Under the pieces are notes generated by a model. That model was not told the origin of the DNA and searched no databases. It saw nothing but the letters and a program-made list of their open reading frames with translations. DNA of 64,000 nucleotides from Agarivorans gilvus (GTDB taxonomy: Bacteria; Pseudomonadota; Gammaproteobacteria; Enterobacterales; Celerinatantimonadaceae), in contig NZ_CP013021.1 of assembly GCF_001420915.1 (NCBI RefSeq), positions 1,574,501 through 1,638,500 on the forward strand, given 5' to 3'. Shown here in pieces: positions 55,299 to 63,853 of the stretch (positions are counted from its first letter, which is position 1; each line of letters starts with the position of its first letter). The position numbers were made by a program, and so were the translations under genes.

Positions 55299-56242
55299 GA
55301 AACCACAAACTGTTGATCGCTAGTGAATAACTGAGAGCCCTGCTGTTTAACGTAACTTAAGAAACGCTCGGCAATCGGTGACATTGGCCGCGATTTTCGC
55401 CGTACTAAATACCACTGGGTTTGGATCGGCAGATGCTCTACCGAAAGTACACTCAAACCAGAGAGTCCGCCGTAACTCAGGGTATGCTCCGATAAAATCG
55501 ACACCCCTAGACCCGAAATAACCGCGTGCTTAATCGCCTCATTACTCTCAATGGTCATGCGTACATTGGCAGTAATCTGGTGCTCCGCCAAAAAGTCGCT
55601 TACCGCATGTTCGGTGCCCGAACCCGCTTCTCGCATCAAAAAGGGATAGCGCGAAAATTCAGCTAACGAAATGGCGGTTTGCTGGGTTAGCGGATGACGC
55701 TCTGGAGCAATGGCCAGCAGGCGGTTGGGTAAGAAGTCGATAAGCTCTAAATCGGGATCTTCAGGTGGATGACTAAATACATAAAAGTCGTCTTCGTCGG
55801 CTACACTTCGCTCAATCGTTTGAGCGCGGTTCCCTACCTTAAAGGTGATATTTAGCTCAGGAAACTGCTCAGAAAACTCCCCCACCAAGTGAGGAATGAA
55901 GTACTGTGCGGTGGTCACCACCGCCAAAGACAGCTCGCCAGTTTGCACCCCTTTAAGCTTATCCAGGCGAATATTTAAATACTCAAAACGCCGCAAGATC
56001 TCACGGGCTTCTTCCACCACCAGCATACCCGCTTGGGTAAAACGTAGGGTTTTTCCCGAGCTGTAATACAGTTCCAACCCTAGGGTTTGTGCCAGCTTAG
56101 TTAACTGCATTGATACCGTAGGCTGAGTTAAATGTAACAACTGTGCCGCTTTGGTAATACTGCCCTGTTCATACACGACCACCAGTAATTCTAGTTGCCT
56201 CACGCTGCCAATATGGCGGTGTGAGCGATAAGCATTGAGCAT
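55295..56242 (-). CDS. LysR-family regulator, CbbR/CmpR-like
   Basis: A 315-residue LysR-type regulator: helix-turn-helix in SITKAAQLLHLTQPTVSMQL, then an effector domain with FKVGNRAQTIERSVADEDDF and FLMREAGSGTEHAVSDFL, as in the CbbR/CmpR branch that controls carbon-fixation or bicarbonate-uptake genes. It is divergent from a small membrane-protein gene and an SbtA-type bicarbonate transporter, which fits that role. The shared intergenic region holds a clear inverted repeat at 56301-56317. The effector is unknown. Confidence 0.88.
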   Translation of the reverse strand: MLNAYRSHRHIGSVRQLELLVVVYEQGSITKAAQLLHLTQPTVSMQLTKLAQTLGLELYYSSGKTLRFTQAGMLVVEEAREILRRFEYLNIRLDKLKGVQTGELSLAVVTTAQYFIPHLVGEFSEQFPELNITFKVGNRAQTIERSVADEDDFYVFSHPPEDPDLELIDFLPNRLLAIAPERHPLTQQTAISLAEFSRYPFLMREAGSGTEHAVSDFLAEHQITANVRMTIESNEAIKHAVISGLGVSILSEHTLSYGGLSGLSVLSVEHLPIQTQWYLVRRKSRPMSPIAERFLSYVKQQGSQLFTSDQQFVVS

Positions 56243-56300
56243 TTGTCTAGCACCAATAATAGATAATGATCTATGAATTATATAATTATTATCTAGTTTT

Positions 56301-56317
56301 ATCTATTTGATATAGAT
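56301..56317. promoter_or_regulatory. Probable LysR operator
   Basis: A perfect inverted repeat, ATCTAT-TTGAT-ATAGAT, about 40 bases before the small membrane-protein gene and inside the divergent region. It has the dyad spacing of LysR sites. A second AT-rich dyad lies at 56262-56292 (GATAAT ... ATTATC). Confidence 0.55.
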
Positions 56318-56356
56318 CACATAATCTCGGCGTATTCAACTAAGGGAGAGAAGTAA

Positions 56357-56590
56357 ATGTCTAAAGCTCAATTGATTTTCGGTTTAAGCAGCGGCTTACT
56401 ACTGGGCGGTGCAGGCGCTAGCGCTTGGCAAGCGGGCTTGATTGGACCCAGCCTATTATTGGTGGGTCTAGGGTTGTGTAGCATTAATGGCGCAGCTTAC
56501 ATCAAGGGGACGCTTCGCTCAGCCAAACCGGCACGCCAACACCTGTTTAATCAGCATCTAGTCTCTGCTTCTAGCCAAAGTGGGAAGTAA
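56357..56590 (+). CDS. Small membrane protein preceding the SbtA-type transporter
   Basis: A 77-residue protein with two hydrophobic segments (residues 4-22 and 27-47) and a basic C-terminal tail. It is not recognised. It is not the PII-like SbtB of cyanobacteria, which is longer and soluble. It is the first gene of the operon and its stop lies 2 bases before the transporter start, so the two are probably coupled. GGGAGAGAAGTAA precedes the ATG. It may be an accessory or regulatory subunit of the transporter; this is inference from position. Confidence 0.75.
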   Translation: MSKAQLIFGLSSGLLLGGAGASAWQAGLIGPSLLLVGLGLCSINGAAYIKGTLRSAKPARQHLFNQHLVSASSQSGK

Positions 56591-56592
56591 CC

Positions 56593-57522
56593 ATGCAAAT
56601 TGATATTGTTGTTGGCTTTTTCGTATTGGGTGCGGTCGCAAAATTACTCAAAAGCGATCTTAAACTGCCTAGCGGCTTATACCAAAGCTGCCTGATATTT
56701 TTGCTGTTAGCCATTGGCCTAAAAGGTGGTATCGCGTTAAGCGCCTACGGCTCACTAGATGTTATTCCGCAATCTATCGGGGTGGTAATATTTGGTGCCA
56801 GCCTACCCTTACTGGCCTTCCCGATTTTATATTACATTGGCGGTTGGTCACGCTTAGATGCAGCCGCTACGGCGGCCCACTACGGCTCGGTCAGTGTTGC
56901 CACCTATGCAGTAGCGGTAGCTTATGCGCAATCTTTCGGTTTAGATTACGAAGCCTATTTCGCCCTATTTGTGGCCTTACTCGAAGTACCAGCCATCATC
57001 GTGGGTATCTTAATGGCCAAACGCGGCATTCGCCTGTCCGAACTAAAGCCAGTATTGATTGAAGCCCTGCTTAACAAAGGCGTCGTTTTATTGCTGGGTG
57101 GACTGGCCATTGGAGCTTGGGCAGGCGAGCGCGCCAGCTCAGTAATGCCATTTTTTGGTGAACTATTCCATGGCATATTAGCCTTATTCCTACTCGAAAT
57201 GGGACGCGTAGCCGCCGAACGCATTGGTGATATTCGTAAGCAAAGTGCCTTTTTACTCAGCTTTGGCATTAGCATGTCGGTACTGGGCGGGATCATAGGC
57301 GGACTGCTGGGTCAGCTGCTAGGTTTCTCCAATGGCGGTATCTTCCTGCTAGCGGTATTAGGCAGTAGCGCCTCCTACATCGCGGTGCCGGCCGCCTTTG
57401 CGGTAGCACTGCCTAAAGCCAACGCCAGCATTTCAATTACCTCGTCACTGGCGATTAGCTTTCCCTTCAACGTATTGGTGGGCATTCCGGTCTACCTAGC
57501 GTTAATTCAGCACTTTGGCTAA
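56593..57522 (+). CDS. SbtA-type sodium-dependent bicarbonate transporter
   Basis: A 309-residue inner-membrane permease of the SbtA (DUF897) family with about ten helices in two inverted halves. GGIALSAYGSLDVIP in the first half and the paired motifs AAHYGSVSVATYAVA and GSSASYIAVPAAFAVALP are characteristic. It is expected to import bicarbonate with sodium. The LysR partner and linked small membrane protein support a regulated carbon-uptake unit. No carboxysome, RuBisCO or carbonic-anhydrase gene lies in the window, so the use of the bicarbonate is open. Confidence 0.9.
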   Translation: MQIDIVVGFFVLGAVAKLLKSDLKLPSGLYQSCLIFLLLAIGLKGGIALSAYGSLDVIPQSIGVVIFGASLPLLAFPILYYIGGWSRLDAAATAAHYGSVSVATYAVAVAYAQSFGLDYEAYFALFVALLEVPAIIVGILMAKRGIRLSELKPVLIEALLNKGVVLLLGGLAIGAWAGERASSVMPFFGELFHGILALFLLEMGRVAAERIGDIRKQSAFLLSFGISMSVLGGIIGGLLGQLLGFSNGGIFLLAVLGSSASYIAVPAAFAVALPKANASISITSSLAISFPFNVLVGIPVYLALIQHFG

Positions 57523-57550
57523 AGCGATAAGCGAAGGCAACTGCCTTCGC

Positions 57551-57961
57551 TTAACTGGCGGCGCAAATAAACTTAGCCTGCGCTTTTGCCGCCAGTTCTC
57601 CGGCCACTTCAATCTTCCCGGCTAAGCAATAGACCCCTCGGCGCTCACTTAACAGTTCGGCGCTCAAACTCATCATGCTTCCTAGCGCTATTGGCCTAAC
57701 AAAACGTACCTTTAGCTCGGCGGTATAGGCTTGTATACCCATGCGAAACAGTTGATGCACCATGGCCGCATCTAATAGGGTGCTGATCATTCCGCCATGC
57801 AACATCCCTTGATAACCCTGATATTGCTCACCCAAAGCGAGCTCAGCGCTTAATTGATGTTGATTTAGCGCATGAAAACTCAAGCCTAATGATTGAGGAT
57901 TGAAACGCGGATCGCCACACACCATGCAGCTTTTGTGACTTTCTGGAGAAAAATTTTGCAT
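57551..57961 (-). CDS. PaaI-like hotdog thioesterase
   Basis: A 136-residue hotdog-fold acyl-CoA thioesterase. The catalytic loop is LHGGMISTLLDAAMVHQLF, with the family's His-Gly-Gly and Asp, and TAELKVRFVRPI follows. The N-terminus contains CMVCGD, which may bind a metal or be structural. GGAAATCAT precedes the ATG. It converges on the SbtA-type gene and is divergent from the DUF134 gene across a palindrome-bearing 113-base gap. The acyl substrate is unknown. Confidence 0.87.
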   Translation of the reverse strand: MQNFSPESHKSCMVCGDPRFNPQSLGLSFHALNQHQLSAELALGEQYQGYQGMLHGGMISTLLDAAMVHQLFRMGIQAYTAELKVRFVRPIALGSMMSLSAELLSERRGVYCLAGKIEVAGELAAKAQAKFICAAS

Positions 57962-58017
57962 ATGATTTCCTTAACTTGCTCAACCATTAATAGCATATGC
58001 CAAAAATAATTAATAGA

Positions 58018-58041
58018 AATAATTGGCATATGCCAATTATT
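58018..58041. promoter_or_regulatory. Perfect 24-bp palindrome, probable operator
   Basis: AATAATTGGCAT followed by its exact reverse complement, 33 bases before the DUF134 gene. The core GCATATGCC occurs again at 57993-58001 on the thioesterase side. It is probably bound by the DUF134 helix-turn-helix protein or another dimeric regulator. Confidence 0.7.
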
Positions 58042-58074
58042 GTTATAAGGTAAAAGTGTTAATAAGGAGTCACT

Positions 58075-58365
58075 ATGCCAAGACCAAAGAAAGGCCGTCG
58101 CATCTGCGGAAGCGCAGCACACCACTGTTTTAAACCCAATGGCGTGCCATTAAGTAAGCTGAAAAAAATAAGCATTTTACCGGAAGAACTAGAAGCTCTG
58201 CGTTTAGCTGACTACCTCAACATGAGTCAGCAACAAGCGGCCGAGCAAATGGCCATATCGCGGCAAACCTTTGGCAACATTGTGAATCAAGCTAGATACA
58301 AAGTCGCTGCCAGCCTTATTGAAGGTGGCGCCTTACTATTTGATGATAAGGAACAAAACCTATGA
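58075..58365 (+). CDS. DUF134 helix-turn-helix protein
   Basis: A 96-residue DNA-binding protein of DUF134: start MPRPKKGRRICG, a LPEELEALRLADYLNMSQQQAA segment and a helix-turn-helix in EQMAISRQTFGNIVNQA, resembling sigma-70 region 4. Such proteins are usually encoded next to NifX/NifB-type iron-molybdenum cofactor-binding proteins, as here, and may regulate them. AAGGAGTCACT precedes the ATG. Its stop overlaps the start of the next gene as ATGA. The palindrome upstream is its probable site. Confidence 0.9.
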   Translation: MPRPKKGRRICGSAAHHCFKPNGVPLSKLKKISILPEELEALRLADYLNMSQQQAAEQMAISRQTFGNIVNQARYKVAASLIEGGALLFDDKEQNL

Positions 58366-58838
58366 TTTATGCCATCCCCAGCAAACAAGGGCATTTATGC
58401 CAACATTTTACCAAAGCCGAGCAATTTTCACTGATTGACCATAACAATAGTCTGCTCGCCAGCGTCGATAATCCCGCAGCACAGGCCGATGCCTCTTGCC
58501 ACGACAAAAGCGCGATAGTGCAGTATTTGCAGAGCATGAAAGTAGAAGCCGTGATAGTGAAAAACATCGGCGAGCGCCTACTGGGCAAACTGCTTGACGC
58601 CGGTTTAAAGGTATTTCAAGTGAATCAAATTCGGCCCTTAGCGTTATTGATCAACAGCCCCATGCAGCAGCTCAGCGAGCCAAGCCAAGGCCGCCCATCG
58701 ATACAGCATGCCAAAAAAGCCGAATGCGGCCAGCAACATCAAAACTGTGACCATCAGGGCAGCGGCGGAGCCAACCAGCGTGGCTGTCATAAAGGAAAGC
58801 AACACGGCCAGCACTCTGGTAAACGCTGTTGTCACTAA
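58362..58838 (+). CDS. NifX/NifB-like dinitrogenase cofactor-binding domain protein with Cys/His-rich tail
   Basis: A 158-residue protein with an N-terminal iron-molybdenum-cofactor-binding-like domain (about residues 1-105: GHLCQHFTKAEQFSLID, SMKVEAVIVKNIGERLLGKL). The last 40-odd residues are low in complexity with at least five Cys and six His (ECGQQHQNC, RGCHKGKQHG, KRCCH), suggesting metal binding. No nitrogenase genes are present, so it probably carries an iron-sulfur or other metal cluster for another purpose. It is coupled to the DUF134 gene by a 4-base overlap. Confidence 0.85.
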   Translation: MIYAIPSKQGHLCQHFTKAEQFSLIDHNNSLLASVDNPAAQADASCHDKSAIVQYLQSMKVEAVIVKNIGERLLGKLLDAGLKVFQVNQIRPLALLINSPMQQLSEPSQGRPSIQHAKKAECGQQHQNCDHQGSGGANQRGCHKGKQHGQHSGKRCCH

Positions 58839-58885
58839 GCCGCTGTGAGTTGCCGATGAACTAGCGCCATCGGCAGCTTCACCAG

Positions 58886-59785
58886 TCAAGCCTGATCGCC
58901 AGAGCCATTAAATAAGGCGCTTAACTTGTCTGCCAGAAAGTCCATTAATACCCGTATTTTTTTGTTGTACTGAACATCCCGATGGCACACTAAGTAAATC
59001 GGTAAATCAGGTAATTGAGCATCCAGAACAAGCGCTTCTAAGCCAGCTTGTTGGGCAAGCGTTTGATGAGTCGCCACAATACCAGCTCCTTGCTTGGCCA
59101 ACTCCAGCTGCAAAGGAAGAAAGTCACAACGAAACAAAAACTGGTGGTTTTTTATCTCGTACCCTAGCTGACGCGCCCCCTCTTCAAATTGGGGGTCTCG
59201 GTCATACCCCAGCACGCGATGCTCAAATAAAGCCGCTAGGTCTTTCGGCCGTCCATGTTGCTCCAAGTATGCTTTGCTAGCAAAAAAGCCTAGTGGTAAG
59301 GAATAGATTTTTCGGCACAACAAATCCAGCTGACGCGGTTCAAACATACGGATCGCCACATCGGCATCACGCTTATCCAAATTACTGGCTCGATTGCTCA
59401 CCACCACCTCTAAGGAAAGCTGTGGATAGGCTTGCATAAAAGCGGGTAAAACTTTAGGCAAATAGTATAGGGCCAGTAACTCATTCACCGCTAAGCGAAC
59501 TGAGCCTTGTAAACTCGTCTGCCGCCCGGCAGCTATACGTTGCAAACGCTCGGCACTGGCCTGCATACTTTGACATTCTTCTAATAGGCTTAAGCCGAAC
59601 TCGGTCAAGCATAAACCCTGAGTACTGCGATTAAACAAACAATGACCTAAACGCTGCTCCAAAGCCTGCAATTGCCGACTTAAGGTGGGTTGAGACACCT
59701 TTAACTGTTGAGCGGCTGAACTCAAACTGCCATGTTGAGCTATCGCCAGAAAGTACTGCCAACCTTGCCAACTCTCTTTATTCAT
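58886..59785 (-). CDS. LysR-family regulator
   Basis: A 299-residue LysR-type regulator: helix-turn-helix in GSLSSAAQQLKVSQPTLSRQL and a typical effector domain with the RVLGYDRDP segment. It resembles regulators that control a divergent oxidoreductase gene. Its start and the start of the NAD(P)-binding gene face each other across 83 bases, so it probably regulates that gene and itself. The effector is not known. Confidence 0.9.
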   Translation of the reverse strand: MNKESWQGWQYFLAIAQHGSLSSAAQQLKVSQPTLSRQLQALEQRLGHCLFNRSTQGLCLTEFGLSLLEECQSMQASAERLQRIAAGRQTSLQGSVRLAVNELLALYYLPKVLPAFMQAYPQLSLEVVVSNRASNLDKRDADVAIRMFEPRQLDLLCRKIYSLPLGFFASKAYLEQHGRPKDLAALFEHRVLGYDRDPQFEEGARQLGYEIKNHQFLFRCDFLPLQLELAKQGAGIVATHQTLAQQAGLEALVLDAQLPDLPIYLVCHRDVQYNKKIRVLMDFLADKLSALFNGSGDQA

Positions 59786-59868
59786 TTTTGTATATCCAAA
59801 GATAAAAATCTGCCATTCACTATTTAATTATGAATCATAAAATAGGCTTGTCCAAGGGAGGAACCAAC

Positions 59869-60798
59869 ATGAAAAGCGCATTAATACTGGGAATAAGCGG
59901 AAACTTTGGCCTACAAATGGCCTTAGCCTTAAAACAAGCCGGCTGGCAAATTAAAGCGTTGTTGCGCCAGCCCAATAAAGCCCCTAGCTGGTTAAGCCAA
60001 CAGCACATAGTGGTGGGCGATGCCTATCGGCAAAATGATGTAGCTAAGGCGGCACAACAGGTTGATTTGATAGTGTATGGTTTAAATCCGGCCTACCAAC
60101 ATTGGCATCGGGACGCCTTAAGGCTATTGGAACCCAGCGTAAAAGTAGCCGAGCAACAAGGGTTGAAACTGCTTTTCCCCGGCAATGTGTATAACTTTAG
60201 CCCCAGTTCGCGAGCCATCAACGAGTCGCAGACCATGCTAGCCGTCACCGACAAAGGTAAGCTCAGAATCGCCATGGAGCAGCGTTTGTTAAAGGCCAGC
60301 CAACAAGGAGCACAAATCACCATTGTTAGAGCCGGCGACTTCATTGGGCCGAATACCCATTTCACTTGGCTCGATATGCTACTAAAACCACGCCAACAGC
60401 ACTTTCAGATGGCCTTCCCCCACTCGCCCGAACACCGCCATTATTGGTCCTACTTACCCGATTTATGCGCCAATAGCGTACACCTGCTAGAACAACAGCA
60501 GGCTCATTTTGAACAGTGGCATGATCCCGGTTTAGTGCTTAGCCAAGCCGATTGGCAACGCGCTTTTGCTGCAACCGGCCGAGAATTACGTTGCACTCGT
60601 TTCGCCTGGTGGCGTTGGCAAGCCCTATCCCCCTTTGTTCCTTTGCTAAGGGAAGTGCTGAAAATGCGTTATCTATGGCAACAAGAGCTTATCCTCAACG
60701 GCCAAAAAATGCGTCACAGCCTAAAAGAGAAGCTGCAACAGACGCCTTTAGAAGAGCTGCTTGGACAACTTCAGCAAGTTAAATCAGCCAAGCCATAG
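59869..60798 (+). CDS. NAD(P)-binding epimerase/reductase-like protein
   Basis: A 309-residue Rossmann-fold protein of the extended short-chain dehydrogenase type: SALILGISGNFGLQMALALK as the nucleotide-binding start, then LFPGNVYNFSP and the TIVRAGDFIGP segment near residue 160. The classical YxxxK motif is not obvious, so catalysis is uncertain; it may be an NmrA-like or atypical member. GGGAGG precedes the ATG at 59869, which is favoured over a start at 59830. The divergent LysR gene is its likely regulator. Confidence 0.82.
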   Translation: MKSALILGISGNFGLQMALALKQAGWQIKALLRQPNKAPSWLSQQHIVVGDAYRQNDVAKAAQQVDLIVYGLNPAYQHWHRDALRLLEPSVKVAEQQGLKLLFPGNVYNFSPSSRAINESQTMLAVTDKGKLRIAMEQRLLKASQQGAQITIVRAGDFIGPNTHFTWLDMLLKPRQQHFQMAFPHSPEHRHYWSYLPDLCANSVHLLEQQQAHFEQWHDPGLVLSQADWQRAFAATGRELRCTRFAWWRWQALSPFVPLLREVLKMRYLWQQELILNGQKMRHSLKEKLQQTPLEELLGQLQQVKSAKP

Positions 60799-60906
60799 CC
60801 TAAAACCCAATACTTTAAGTGGCCGAAAGCTCTAGTGTTGTTGCGTGTTTTTCACTTTTTTAGCTATGCGGCAGTATACTATCGGGCTGTATTGTAAAAG
60901 CTAAAA

Positions 60907-61956
60907 ATGATTCGTAAAGCATCCTATTTTTTCTAAGCAGGGCTGGCCATTTGCGCTGGCCGCTGCGCTAATCATACTGTTAACTTACTTCGCTCTGGTT
61001 TACAGCAAAGCCAATTTTGCGGTGAATTCAGATCTTGATCGTTTGGTTAAGCAAGAGGCGCCATGGAAAGATAATTTAGTAAAAACCAGTCAAGCGTTTG
61101 ATGATACCGACAATACCTTGGTAATTGTTATTGCTGGCGAGCAGCGCCAACAGGTGTAAGAGCTCACCGAGCGTTTAGTCCAAGGCTTTAAAGCAGAGCC
61201 TATATTTAACGATGAGTTTGCTCCCACTAGCCTCGATTGGTTTAAACAGCAAAGCCTATGGTTTTTACCCGACGATGAGTTTGCCGCCTTTAATGCCAAT
61301 TTGGCCGCCCTGATGCCCCACTTACAGGCGGTGATGGTAGTGGTACAGGGCTTTGGCATTCGCTCCTTGCGGATCATTCTGGCCAGTTACAGCGCGGTAT
61401 TGGTTGGCCTAGTTTGGAATCTCGCTCTCGGGCTGTGGTTGGTTCTACAACACCGTTTCCATCGTCTTTTGGGTCATGTTTATTGGGCTTGGGCTCGATT
61501 TTGTTATTCACTTTTGTCTACGCCTTAGGGAAGAACAGGCTAAATACGCGGATAATATAAAAAGCTTACGGGCGGCGCTACGCGGAACCCTATCGCCATT
61601 GAGTTTATGTGCTCTCTACCATGGCGGCGGCTCATTGGACTGGCATGGCACTAAACATGGCCAATATTATCGTGATTCCACTGATCTTTGGTTTAGGCGT
61701 GGATAACGGGAGCCACATAGTTGAACGCTTTCGCTCGGTGGCCTCGGTACGGGCATTTTATCAGTCATCCACCCCTAAGGCGGCCATTCTGAGTTCCTTA
61801 ACTACTATGGCAACCTTTGGCTCACTTTTGTTTGCCGAACACCGAGGAATGTATAGCATTGGTTTTTTGCTTAGCATCGCCATTGGCTTCTTACTACTCT
61901 ATAGCCTTACCGTGCTACCGGCACTGCTGTTTGGCGTTAAACAACACGCAAAATAA
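60907..61956 (+). pseudogene. Decayed MMPL/RND exporter, HpnN-like
   Basis: Remnant of a membrane exporter of the MMPL/RND superfamily, normally more than 800 residues; here only about 350 codons remain. Recognisable pieces in order are an N-terminal helix with a periplasmic start (SKQGWPFALAAALIIL, NFAVNSDLDRLV), part of the first membrane bundle (FIGLGLDFVIHFCLR), and the last bundle (NIIVIPLIFGLGVDNGSHIV, ATFGSLLFAEHRGM, LTVLPALLFG). An early frameshift in a T-run at about 60928, an in-frame TAA at 61157, and at least two internal losses with frame changes leave no functional protein. Confidence 0.85.
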
Positions 61957-61990
61957 GCTACCACCTAGCTAGCTTAACAGCCCCTAGCAA

Positions 61991-62025
61991 TAGCCCGCTC
62001 CTTCGCAACAGTAAGGAGTGGGCTA
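61991..62025. terminator. Hairpin after the pseudogene
   Basis: A 13-bp stem TAGCCCGCTCCTT/AAGGAGTGGGCTA with one G-T pair and a 9-base loop. It lies 34 bases past the pseudogene end, with no T-run, and was probably its terminator. Confidence 0.55.
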
Positions 62026-62181
62026 CACTCTCTACATCAACCAAATCCTTAGCGAGTTAATTGATTAGGGCTTTGCTCTAAACTTAACTTTAACAAGTAA
62101 AAATAAATGCGCAGTTGCGCTTTTATTCGCCACATTCGCCCTTATATCTAAATAACTAGCACCCATAGCAAAGGAAGATCG

Positions 62182-63039
62182 ATGACTAACGAATATATTC
62201 CACCTAAGGTGTGGACCATGGATACCGAAAATGGCGGCCAGTGGGCCAGTATCAATCGGCCAGACTCAGGCGCCCGCCACCAACAAACCCTCCCGGTAGG
62301 CTCAAACCCCTTACAACTGCATTCGATGGCCACGCCCAACGGGCAGAAAGTCACCATTATGTTGGAAGAATTATTACAGCTTGGCATTAGCGAAGCCGAA
62401 TATGATGCCTATATGATTAACATCGGCGAAGGCGATCAGTTTTCCTCAGGCTTTGTTGAAATTAACCCCAATTCCAAAATTCCCGCCTTATTGGATAGGT
62501 CTGGAGAGCAGCCAATTCGTGTGTTTGAATCGGGCTCTGTTTTGCTTTATCTCGCAGAAAAATTTGGCCACTTCTTACCCAAGCCAGGGGCAGCCAAAAC
62601 CGAAGTGATGAATTGGTTATTTTGGTTACAGGGCTCGGCTCCCTACTTAGGGGGCGGCTTTGGCCATTTTTACGCCTACGCACCAGAGAAATTCGAGTAT
62701 CCGATCAACCGCTTTGCCATGGAAGCCAAACGCCAGCTTGATGTATTAGATAAACAACTGGCCCAGCACCCTTACATTGCCGGCGAGCACTATTCAATTG
62801 CCGACATCGCTATTTGGCCGTGGTACGGCAATTTGGTATTAGGGAAACTTTACGAGGCAGCTGAGTTTTTAGATGTTACTAGCTATACGCATGTATTACG
62901 CTGGGCTAAGCAAGTGGAGCAACGCACCGCAGTACAGCGTGGCTGCATGGTAAACCGCAGTTGGGGCGAACCATGGGAGCAAGTGCCAGAACGGCATAGT
63001 GCCCAAGACATTGACACGGTATTAAGTCAAAAACCTTAA
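62182..63039 (+). CDS. yghU: Glutathione S-transferase-like disulfide-bond reductase YghU
   Basis: A 285-residue protein close to E. coli YghU, a Nu-class glutathione transferase with disulfide reductase activity that binds two glutathione molecules. It has YIPPKVWTMD and NRPDSGARHQQTLPVGSNPL at the N-terminus, NPNSKIPALLDRSG and FESGSVLLYLAEKFG in the thioredoxin domain, and ADIAIWPWYGNLVLG in the helical domain. AAGGAAGATCG precedes the ATG. The gene is monocistronic and ends in a shared hairpin with the next, convergent gene. Confidence 0.93.
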   Translation: MTNEYIPPKVWTMDTENGGQWASINRPDSGARHQQTLPVGSNPLQLHSMATPNGQKVTIMLEELLQLGISEAEYDAYMINIGEGDQFSSGFVEINPNSKIPALLDRSGEQPIRVFESGSVLLYLAEKFGHFLPKPGAAKTEVMNWLFWLQGSAPYLGGGFGHFYAYAPEKFEYPINRFAMEAKRQLDVLDKQLAQHPYIAGEHYSIADIAIWPWYGNLVLGKLYEAAEFLDVTSYTHVLRWAKQVEQRTAVQRGCMVNRSWGEPWEQVPERHSAQDIDTVLSQKP

Positions 63040-63047
63040 CTCGCTGT

Positions 63048-63080
63048 CGGTCTAAAAACGCCAGCGTAGTTTTTAGACCG
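63048..63080. terminator. Bidirectional terminator between yghU and the solute-binding gene
   Basis: A perfect 12-bp stem, CGGTCTAAAAAC with GTTTTTAGACCG, and a 9-base loop. It lies between two convergent stops and probably ends both transcripts. Confidence 0.75.
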
Positions 63081-63082
63081 GC

Positions 63083-63853
63083 TCAATCTATCGACAATAC
63101 ACTATCACCGAGATGGCTTAATACTCCCTCACCAATTAGCTTATCCAACCAATAAGCATTGATGTTATCTAACTCACCGTTATTACTGATAGCCTCAAAG
63201 GCCTGCTGCCACAGAGCATAATCGTCAAAGTGTTTAGACAAACCAATATAAACTGGGGAGGTTTTAATAAAAGCAGTATTTTTGAAGCTGCCTTCAGCGA
63301 TGCCAAGCTCCTTACTCAAGATACGGGCGCCACTGAGATTATAAACAATCGCATCAACTCGGCCTTTTTCCAAAAAACGTAGGTTTTGCTGATGACTAGA
63401 AGCCAACTTATAATTAGTTAAACCCTGCTGTTCTACCCAGGTAGCCCGAATATCTCCTCTCACTACCCCTATTGAGTTAAAGTCTTCCAGGTTATTGCTG
63501 TCAAAATAGCTGTCACTGCGCGTAATCACGTACCAGCTTTTTTCCATGACAGGTCCTATCCACTGCAGCTCTTTATCGCGCTCGGCAGTTTTGGTAAACG
63601 AAAAAATTGCCACGTTGTCATTAACCAAGGCGGTTTTTAAGGCCCTTGCCTCTGGCAGTACCTCTAGCGCAAGCTCTTTTCCCATGTAAGCATGCATGGC
63701 GCGAACAATATCGACCACATAGCCCTCTACGCTACCGTCTTCAGTGACATAAGCACTGGGCGGTTCGTCTACCGTAATCACGCGAGTAGCGGCTTCAAGC
63801 GATGGCTGAAACATGTATAACAATGTCAATATCAGCACACTGAATCGTCTCAT
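63083..63853 (-). CDS. Periplasmic solute-binding protein (SBP_bac_3-like)
   Basis: A 256-residue secreted protein with a signal peptide of about 22 residues (ending LEAA) and a family 3 solute-binding fold: TVDEPPSAYVTEDGSVEGYVVDI at the start, LPEARALKTALVNDN and IFSFTKTAERDKELQWIGP. It resembles amino-acid-binding or orphan sensor proteins. No transporter genes adjoin it. The second copy of this type in the window is at 42228-42968, but the two are only distantly alike. The start is the ATG at 63853. Confidence 0.85.
   Translation of the reverse strand: MRRFSVLILTLLYMFQPSLEAATRVITVDEPPSAYVTEDGSVEGYVVDIVRAMHAYMGKELALEVLPEARALKTALVNDNVAIFSFTKTAERDKELQWIGPVMEKSWYVITRSDSYFDSNNLEDFNSIGVVRGDIRATWVEQQGLTNYKLASSHQQNLRFLEKGRVDAIVYNLSGARILSKELGIAEGSFKNTAFIKTSPVYIGLSKHFDDYALWQQAFEAISNNGELDNINAYWLDKLIGEGVLSHLGDSVLSID

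Noticed and set aside
58644..58889. 81-residue minus-strand frame
   Set aside because: It is the antisense of the Cys/His-rich tail of the NifX-like gene; the low-complexity tail explains its openness.
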